Below, one piece after another: positions 1 through 3,986 of a DNA stretch of 6,154 nt; positions within the stretch are counted from its first letter, which is position 1; every line of letters starts with the position of its first letter. A program made the position numbers and the translations under genes. The DNA is from JAWVZU01 sp033722075. Lineage in GTDB: Bacteria > Pseudomonadota > Gammaproteobacteria > Xanthomonadales > SZUA-38. The DNA lies in contig JAWVZU010000238.1 of assembly GCA_033722075.1 (NCBI GenBank), positions 1 to 6,154 on the forward strand, given 5' to 3'. The notes below the pieces were generated by a model, which was not told the origin of the DNA, did not search any database, and saw nothing but the letters and a program-made list of their open reading frames with translations.

Positions 1-149
1 CCCACCTGCCCGAACCGGGGACCCGCACCCAGCCGGTGGAAGCCGGTTACATGGCCAACGCATGGATGCGCGTTCGCCACCCCGATTACGATCGGCTGCG
101 GGAGATCCTCAACAACATCGGCGAGACCGTGAAGGTGCACGCCGGATAG
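1..149 (+). CDS. C-terminal end of an unidentified protein (partial, 5' end outside window)
   Basis: Reading the frame that starts at base 3 gives 48 codons ending in TAG at 147-149. The peptide ends with IGETVKVHAG and contains MRVRHPDYDRLREILNNIG. Third codon positions are mostly G or C, as in the other genes here, so this is very likely the tail of a real gene that begins left of the window. The tail looks like a soluble alpha/beta domain: a strand-like RVRH followed by an amphipathic helix DYDRLREILNNI. I do not recognise the family with confidence. An ATP-grasp ligase tail is a weak possibility from general appearance only. The stop abuts the stop of the MscS gene on the opposite strand with no base between them. 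Confidence 0.65.
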   Translation, partial: HLPEPGTRTQPVEAGYMANAWMRVRHPDYDRLREILNNIGETVKVHAG

Positions 150-1451
150 TCAGGCCTGTTCTCCGGTGTTGACCGTCACCGGGGTTTTCATGATGACTTC
201 GCGGTGCGGGAACGGGATGCCGATGCCATGTTCCTTGAAGGTATCCCAGAGAGCCAGCAGCACCTTACCGCGCACGTTGGTCAGGCCATTCTGCGGATCG
301 CTGATCCAGAATCGAAGCAGGAAGTTGAGCGACGAGTCCCCGAACTCGGTCATCCAGCACACCGGCTGATTGTGGGTTGCGTCGACTCGCTCGACGGAGG
401 CGGTCGCTTCGATGGCCAGACGGGTGACCTCGTGGGGATCGGACTTGTAGGACACTCCAAACGGCACATCCAGCCGCACATAGTGATCGGAGAACGACCA
501 GTTGACCACTTCTCGGGTGATGAAATCCTCATTTGGAATGAGGTACTCGCGACCGTCTCGGGTAACGACGGAAACAAAACGCGCCCGCAGTTCGCGAATC
601 CAGCCGAAGGTCTCCCCAAGGCTGATCGTGTCTCCCGGTTTGATCGACCGATCCATGAGAATGATGATTCCGGAAATGAAGTTGGAAACCACCTTCTGAA
701 GACCGAAGCCGATACCGACACCCACCGCGCCCGAAAGCACGGTCAATGCAGTCAGGTCGATGCCCAACCCCTGCATGGCAACCAGGCCGGCGAATACGAT
801 CAGGGAAATGCGCAGGATCTTGCCCAGCAGCACCCGCAGCGAGGGAGTGAGTTCATCGACGGTCTGGATGCGCCGGTCGAGGAAGTTGCCGATCGACAGG
901 GACAGCCACAGGAGCATCCCGACAAAAAGCAGTGCCTTGATGAAGCCCAGCACCGAAAAGCGGATGTCCCCGACCGAAAACGCCGCTCCGTCCAGCAGCG
1001 CGGTTACGTCGTCCGTGACGCCTAGAATACTCATCGCCACAAAGGTCCAGGCAACGATGGAAAAGGTACGACCAACGATGCGGCTGCGGATCCCGTGCGA
1101 CACGACCGAGATGGCAAACCAGGTACCCGACAACAGCATTGCGCTGTAGATAAGGTAGTTGCGCGGCGGCCAGGCCGCGACGTCGGAGACGAGAAACGCC
1201 GCGCCGAGCAGCAGGAAAAGAAACAGCCAGCGCAGTCGCCGCAGGAATGCAATGACGATCCGCAGCAGGCCCGGCTGGCCCTTGATGGTACGCGCCCGCG
1301 ATTCCAGTCTTGGCTCGACCGTCCTGGCCAGCAGCAGGGCCGGCAGCACCAGCACCGCGATCAAACCCAGCTGGATCAGGATGACCGGCTGACCGAGATA
1401 GTCGATGACGTACTGGCCATACTCACGGGCAACGGCTTCAAGTCGGTCCAA
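150..1451 (-). CDS. MscS-family mechanosensitive ion channel, seven-helix type
   Basis: 433-residue inner-membrane protein of the small-conductance mechanosensitive channel family, which opens under membrane tension and releases solutes on hypo-osmotic shock. Hydrophobic segments lie near residues 22-43, 74-92, 99-118, 129-146, 165-188 and 211-230, followed by the pore helix at 236-267. Arg/Lys clusters (43-57, 121-128, 192-213) fit a positive-inside topology with a periplasmic N-terminus and cytoplasmic C-terminus. The pore helix contains GAVGVGIGFGLQKVVSNF and leads into the beta domain with KPGD (271-274), IPNEDF (305-310) and VNWS (316-319). The C-terminus ends the fold with GIPFPHREV (411-419). 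Start: TTG at 1449-1451, chosen because GGAG lies seven bases upstream and the first in-frame ATG is about residue 105. It follows the BON-MscS gene by 14 bp, probably in one transcript. The four extra N-terminal helices make it longer than E. coli MscS (286 residues). Family assignment is firm; the specific tension response is unknown. Confidence 0.93.
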   Translation of the reverse strand: MDRLEAVAREYGQYVIDYLGQPVILIQLGLIAVLVLPALLLARTVEPRLESRARTIKGQPGLLRIVIAFLRRLRWLFLFLLLGAAFLVSDVAAWPPRNYLIYSAMLLSGTWFAISVVSHGIRSRIVGRTFSIVAWTFVAMSILGVTDDVTALLDGAAFSVGDIRFSVLGFIKALLFVGMLLWLSLSIGNFLDRRIQTVDELTPSLRVLLGKILRISLIVFAGLVAMQGLGIDLTALTVLSGAVGVGIGFGLQKVVSNFISGIIILMDRSIKPGDTISLGETFGWIRELRARFVSVVTRDGREYLIPNEDFITREVVNWSFSDHYVRLDVPFGVSYKSDPHEVTRLAIEATASVERVDATHNQPVCWMTEFGDSSLNFLLRFWISDPQNGLTNVRGKVLLALWDTFKEHGIGIPFPHREVIMKTPVTVNTGEQA

Positions 1452-1458
1452 GGATACT

Positions 1459-1462
1459 CTCC
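1459..1462 (-). promoter_or_regulatory. Shine-Dalgarno GGAG for the TTG-initiated MscS gene
   Basis: On the minus strand the sequence reads CGGAGAGTATCC followed by TTG. The GGAG core is seven bases from the TTG, the usual spacing. It sits in the 14-bp gap just after the stop codon of the upstream BON-MscS gene and is the main argument for starting the downstream channel at this non-ATG codon. Confidence 0.7.
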
Positions 1463-1465
1463 GCG

Positions 1466-2758
1466 CTATTCACTTCGGGCTTCGCCATCAATCAGGTTGC
1501 GATCACCATCTGCACGGCCTTCCTCGGCCTTGCGCTGCAGAAAGCGAGCCTGCTGGTCCTCGGCCCGCTCGATATCTTCCACCGCAGTGTCAGTCACGGA
1601 AGGTCGTCGCTCCGTCACGGCCTCACCGGTTTCCTGGAGCAGCCTGACCTGATAGGCCGGCTCCGGTGTGTCGACCCCTCTCTCGGCAAAGACCCGCTTC
1701 ACGCGGGCCAGCGCGTCGCTGCGCACCTTCCCGAAGGGATGGCGCCGCTGGTCCACCCAGGCAAAGAACTGCACCGTCACCGTCGAATCGGCCAGCGCCT
1801 GGATACGCCCAATCGGCCCCGGGTCCGAGAGCACGCCCTCGACAGCCTGCAAGGTCTCTACGCCCAGCAGCTGGACGTCTTCCAGATCCTCACCGTAGCC
1901 GACACCCACGGAAAAATGAAAGCGCCGCTCGGGCGTATTGCTGTAGTTCAGAATGACGCTCTTGAACACCATCGCATTGGGCAGGCGCAGGCTGTTGCCA
2001 TCGGGGGTGAGCAGCAACGTCGAACGGGATGTCAGCCGCACTACGATTCCCTCGTGCTGGTCGATGATCACGTGGTCGTCCGGCCGAAAGGGCTGGCGAA
2101 CGCTCAGCATGATGCTGGCGATGTAGTTCTCGATCAGGTCCCGGAACGCAAACCCGATCGCGATGCCGACGACTCCGGCTGCCCCCAGTACGCCGCCGAC
2201 CACGGCGGTGGCCCCGACGATATCCAGGGCCAGAACGATGCCGACCAGGAAGACCAGCGCGCTCACGCTGCGGGCGATCAGATCCCGCAGCGGCTGACTC
2301 CGGGCAACGTGACGGAGGAGGAACTCTGCCCGGCGGGCCAGCCGTGACAACATCCAGAACAGGACCACGACCACCGCGGCGACCGCCAGCAGTGGCAGCA
2401 GCGCGAGGGTGGTGTTGCCCAGTTCCAGGAGCCGTTCCCGCATTGGATCGATGCGCGACCCGACAGCCAGGTCGAGGCGGATGTCGTTGTTGACGGCAAG
2501 CACGCCGGGAACCCGGGAAACGGCCTCCTCCATAGCCCGAGCGCGGTCGGCCTCCAGTACCATACCGCTCAGGGTGACGACACCGTTCTCCACCCGGGCC
2601 GTAACCCGCTCACTGCCCTCGATCGATGCCAGGACCTGGTTCACCTGGTCCGCCAGGCCGGGCTCGGCATCCTGTGCGACAGTTGGGCCTGTCCACAGCA
2701 CGACCAGCAGGGAGACCAGCCACGACGTGCGCCCGCAGGCGCGGATTGCTGGCGTCAC
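1466..2758 (-). CDS. BON-domain MscS-family mechanosensitive channel with signal peptide
   Basis: 430-residue channel protein. Residues 1-28 look like a cleavable signal peptide: Arg6 and Arg10, hydrophobic WLVSLLVVLW, then TVA before QDAEP. Residues 35-97 fit a BON domain (VENGVVTLSGMVLEADRARA, then VPGVLAVNNDI), a fold that binds phospholipid or envelope surfaces in OsmY-type proteins; here it would be periplasmic. Three membrane helices follow (115-138, 161-182, 185-218). The third is the pore helix with GIAIGFAFRDLIENYIAS, then FRPDD (224-228) and LPN (259-261) of the beta domain. The TM count puts the channel vestibule in the cytoplasm, as in MscS. The last 50 residues are strongly charged and probably helical or disordered. 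Start: GTG at 2756-2758, which overlaps the TGA of the preceding gene as GTGA. It has only a weak upstream purine motif, so translational coupling is likely. The signal peptide supports this start. The family is known to include BON-linked members. Confidence 0.92.
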   Translation of the reverse strand: MTPAIRACGRTSWLVSLLVVLWTGPTVAQDAEPGLADQVNQVLASIEGSERVTARVENGVVTLSGMVLEADRARAMEEAVSRVPGVLAVNNDIRLDLAVGSRIDPMRERLLELGNTTLALLPLLAVAAVVVVLFWMLSRLARRAEFLLRHVARSQPLRDLIARSVSALVFLVGIVLALDIVGATAVVGGVLGAAGVVGIAIGFAFRDLIENYIASIMLSVRQPFRPDDHVIIDQHEGIVVRLTSRSTLLLTPDGNSLRLPNAMVFKSVILNYSNTPERRFHFSVGVGYGEDLEDVQLLGVETLQAVEGVLSDPGPIGRIQALADSTVTVQFFAWVDQRRHPFGKVRSDALARVKRVFAERGVDTPEPAYQVRLLQETGEAVTERRPSVTDTAVEDIERAEDQQARFLQRKAEEGRADGDRNLIDGEARSE

Positions 2759-3192
2759 AGGAAGTCCGGCAGGGCCCGGCGAACCTCCTCGACGGATCCG
2801 CGGGTCAGATTCTTGTCCACCGTGCCCGCGACCAGGGTCTTGGTGCTCGAGTCGACGGTCTTGCGGAGCTCGCCGAGGAATGACGGGTCGGCCATGACAT
2901 AGAGCTTTTCGAAGGCGCCGCGGCTCCGCTCCTGACGCAGCCTTTCCGCGATCTGACGGGCGAACTGGCGCACGGCTTCCGGCTTGTGTTTGCCATCCTG
3001 GCCGTACTGGTAAGTGACCCCGGTGGCGCTGTTCGTCGCTCGACCGGCCGAGTCAGTGGTCAGTTCCTGCTCGCGCATTCTCGCTTCCGGATTCACCAGA
3101 TCGAAATCCTCCTTTAGCGGGCCGTCGCGTTTTTCCGTCGAAAACATGCGTGCCCGCGTACTGTCGGCTACCAGAATCCAGATATTTCCCAT
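2755..3192 (-). CDS. Host attachment family protein (baeRF-like, PF10116-type)
   Basis: 145-residue soluble protein without signal peptide or membrane segment. It shows the family's three recognisable blocks. These are an N-terminal strand, IWILVADSTRARMF (4-17); a central DLVNPEARMREQELTTDSAG (31-50); and a C-terminal YVMADPSFLGELRK (98-111) followed by LVAGTVDKNLT (120-130) and a final acidic/basic helix. The family is named after an Agrobacterium protein linked to attachment to plant cells. Comparative work places it with bacterial relatives of the archaeo-eukaryotic release factor eRF1 (baeRF), so a ribosome- or stress-related role is equally possible. The length is normal for the family. 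ATG at 3190-3192 has GGGAG seven bases upstream. It is first in the leftward unit, and its TGA overlaps the GTG of the BON-MscS gene. The name should not be read as evidence of host association here. Confidence 0.87.
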   Translation of the reverse strand: MGNIWILVADSTRARMFSTEKRDGPLKEDFDLVNPEARMREQELTTDSAGRATNSATGVTYQYGQDGKHKPEAVRQFARQIAERLRQERSRGAFEKLYVMADPSFLGELRKTVDSSTKTLVAGTVDKNLTRGSVEEVRRALPDFL

Positions 3193-3199
3193 GACACAT

Positions 3200-3204
3200 C
3201 TCCC
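3200..3204 (-). promoter_or_regulatory. Shine-Dalgarno GGGAG for the host-attachment-family gene
   Basis: The minus strand reads AAAGGGAGATGTGTC and then ATG. GGGAG is seven bases from the start codon. This is the strongest ribosome binding site of the leftward unit, as expected for its first gene. Confidence 0.75.
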
Positions 3205-3226
3205 TTTAGCGCCCTTTCAATCTAGC

Positions 3227-3239
3227 GGATTCAGAATCC
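3227..3239. repeat. Perfect 6-1-6 inverted repeat, possible operator
   Basis: GGATTC and GAATCC are exact reverse complements separated by a single A. The element lies 35 bp upstream of the leftward start codon, between divergent genes, where a dimeric repressor or activator could sit. It is not followed by a T-run on either strand, so it does not look like a terminator. The site is short enough to occur by chance; an operator role is inference from position and symmetry. Confidence 0.4.
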
Positions 3240-3298
3240 TTCTGCCGATCGGACCAGTCAGATTCCGGCCGCCGACCAACTTTTTCCGGGCCCAGGGG

Positions 3299-3308
3299 TA
3301 TTTATACA
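3299..3308 (+). promoter_or_regulatory. Possible -10 region for the small membrane gene
   Basis: TATTTATACA is the most AT-rich stretch near the rightward start. TATACA at 3303-3308 matches four of six bases of a sigma-70 -10 box and would place transcription start near 3315, just ahead of the ribosome binding site. Upstream there is only a T-run (3281-3285), with no good -35 box, so the call is weak. Confidence 0.3.
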
Positions 3309-3320
3309 CGACATCAACAC

Positions 3321-3326
3321 AGGGGA
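3321..3326 (+). promoter_or_regulatory. Shine-Dalgarno AGGGGA for the 56-codon TTG gene
   Basis: AGGGGA ends nine bases before the TTG at 3336. No other in-frame start codon lies near it, and the downstream frame is open and hydrophobic. This motif is the main reason to accept the TTG as the real start. Confidence 0.55.
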
Positions 3327-3335
3327 ATCCAAGTT

Positions 3336-3506
3336 TTGAAGCGCAGGTATCTGTTCGTCTCGCTCGCGGTCGCGGCACTGTTTTTCGTCTACGACCTGTG
3401 GTTGATCGGTGCCGGCCTGTTCCACCCAGCCACCCTGATCGGCGTCGTCGCCTGGCTCGCGCTGCTGATGGTCGCAGCCCGCTACCTCAGGCGCCCGAGC
3501 GAGTAG
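3336..3506 (+). CDS. Small two-helix membrane protein (56 residues, TTG start)
   Basis: A short frame begins at TTG (3336-3338) behind an AGGGGA ribosome binding site and ends at TAG (3504-3506). The protein starts MKRRYLFVSLAVAALFFVYD and ends AARYLRRPSE. Two hydrophobic stretches, about residues 5-28 and 32-48, are flanked by basic ends (Lys2-Arg4 and Arg49-Arg53). This suggests a helical hairpin in the inner membrane with both termini in the cytoplasm. Codon use (CTG, GTC, GCG, CGC) resembles the neighbours. It lies 40 bp upstream of yccF on the same strand and could share a transcript with it. I do not recognise a family, and the function is unknown. It could be a small regulatory subunit or simply an orphan membrane peptide. 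Without ATG and below usual size cut-offs, it would be missed by many gene callers. Confidence 0.62.
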   Translation: MKRRYLFVSLAVAALFFVYDLWLIGAGLFHPATLIGVVAWLALLMVAARYLRRPSE

Positions 3507-3534
3507 AGCGCACCAGCGCCGGCGCCATTCGCGC

Positions 3535-3540
3535 TATCAT
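3535..3540 (+). promoter_or_regulatory. Candidate -10 box giving a leaderless yccF transcript
   Basis: TATCAT matches five of six bases of TATAAT and is six bases from the A of the yccF start codon, the distance at which transcription normally begins. No Shine-Dalgarno sequence is present upstream of that ATG, which fits a leaderless message. No good -35 hexamer is found at the usual distance (3511-3519 reads CACCAGCGC), which weakens the call. Confidence 0.35.
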
Positions 3541-3546
3541 GCGCGC

Positions 3547-3924
3547 ATGAGCGGACTGGGCAACATCCTTTTCTTCATTCTCGGTGGATTTGTGATCTGC
3601 CTCGGCTACCTGCTGGGCGGGATCATCCTCTGCATCACCATCATCGGGATTCCCTTCGGCATCCAGTGCTTCAAGCTGGCCGGCGCCGTATTGGCCCCCT
3701 TCGGACGGGAGGTCGTCGAGCGCGAAAGCGCCTATGGCCCTGTCGCCATCATCATGAACATCATCTGGATCATCCTGCCCGGCCTGGAATTGGCCATCGC
3801 CCACCTTGTGCTGGCCCTGATCTTTGCCATCACTATCGTAGGTCTGCCACTGGCCCACCAGCACATCAAGCTCATTCCGCTCGCCCTCATTCCTTTCGGA
3901 CGCCGGTTCGTAGACAGCGCCTGA
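3547..3924 (+). CDS. yccF: YccF family inner-membrane protein with two tandem YccF repeats
   Basis: 125-residue, very hydrophobic protein of the YccF/DUF307 family (PF03733), whose biochemical role is not established. The sequence is an internal duplication with an exact 65-residue offset. Asn6 matches Asn71, ITIIGIPFGIQCFKL (30-44) matches ITIVGLPLAHQHIKL (95-109), and PFGREVV (51-57) matches PFGRRFV (116-122). Each half has two hydrophobic helices, giving about four membrane segments. E. coli YccF is 148 residues with the same two-repeat plan, so this is slightly short but complete. Glu81 and His86 fall within or beside the third hydrophobic segment and are unusual for a membrane helix. ATG at 3547 is the only sensible start. 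It lacks a Shine-Dalgarno motif but has a TATCAT box just upstream. The gene follows the small membrane gene by 40 bp and precedes the propeller-amidohydrolase by 62 bp. Confidence 0.9.
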   Translation: MSGLGNILFFILGGFVICLGYLLGGIILCITIIGIPFGIQCFKLAGAVLAPFGREVVERESAYGPVAIIMNIIWIILPGLELAIAHLVLALIFAITIVGLPLAHQHIKLIPLALIPFGRRFVDSA

Positions 3925-3937
3925 CGCACGGTATACT
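3911..3937 (+). promoter_or_regulatory. Sigma-70-like promoter for the PD40-amidohydrolase gene
   Basis: TAGACA (3911-3916) and TATACT (3932-3937) each match five of six bases of TTGACA and TATAAT. The spacer is 15 bp, shorter than the optimal 17. The -35 lies inside the last codons of yccF. Transcription would start near 3944, giving a leader of about 43 bases. This suggests that the downstream gene can be expressed independently of yccF. Confidence 0.5.
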
Positions 3938-3941
3938 CGCC

Positions 3942-3960
3942 GCCCGGTACCCAATCGGGC
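3942..3960 (+). repeat. Short inverted repeat in the leader of the PD40-amidohydrolase gene
   Basis: GCCCG (3942-3946) and CGGGC (3956-3960) can pair around a nine-base loop. The repeat begins about where the predicted transcript would start, so it could form a 5' hairpin. There is no T-run after it, so it is a poor candidate for a yccF terminator. A five-base stem in GC-rich DNA may well be chance. Confidence 0.3.
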
Positions 3961-3986
3961 CGCTTGTCCACGCTGAGAATTTGATC

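Larger units (their letters stand above)
3193..3335 (+). other. Intergenic region between divergent transcription units
   Basis: This 143-bp stretch separates the leftward three-gene unit from the rightward small membrane gene, so it should hold promoters for both directions. Visible elements are the leftward ribosome binding site, a perfect palindrome at 3227-3239, the self-complementary octamer CCGATCGG at 3245-3252, an AT-rich TATTTATACA block at 3299-3308 and a rightward ribosome binding site at 3321-3326. A leftward TAGATT (3217-3222) could be a -10 element, but I found no convincing -35 partner. No tRNA, small RNA or further coding frame is apparent. Confidence 0.6.

Noticed and set aside
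204..1025. A 273-codon plus-strand frame opposite the seven-helix MscS gene
   Set aside because: It is the antisense image of a well-supported channel gene; the translation is low-complexity, rich in Gln, Asp and His, with no family features.
1739..2347. A 202-codon plus-strand frame opposite the BON-MscS gene, and similar ones at 1095-1652
   Set aside because: Antisense shadows of the channel genes, without ribosome binding sites or domain signatures.
150..2758. Idea that the two MscS genes are a recent tandem duplication
   Set aside because: They differ in N-terminal domains, helix number and most residues outside the shared pore and beta-domain motifs, so any common origin is old.
3231..3266. 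Minus-strand GGAATCT and TCTGA considered as an extracytoplasmic (sigma-E type) promoter for the channel unit
   Set aside because: The distance between the two motifs is about 24 bases, well beyond the usual 15-17, and the -35 match is imperfect.
3014..3550. A 178-codon plus-strand frame running through the intergenic region
   Set aside because: It is antisense to the host-attachment gene, then crosses the promoter region and the small TTG gene in a different frame. Its translation is Arg/Pro-rich and lacks any pattern.
3942..3960. Inverted repeat after yccF considered as a rho-independent terminator
   Set aside because: The stem is only five base pairs and no T-run follows; it lies at the predicted start of the next transcript.
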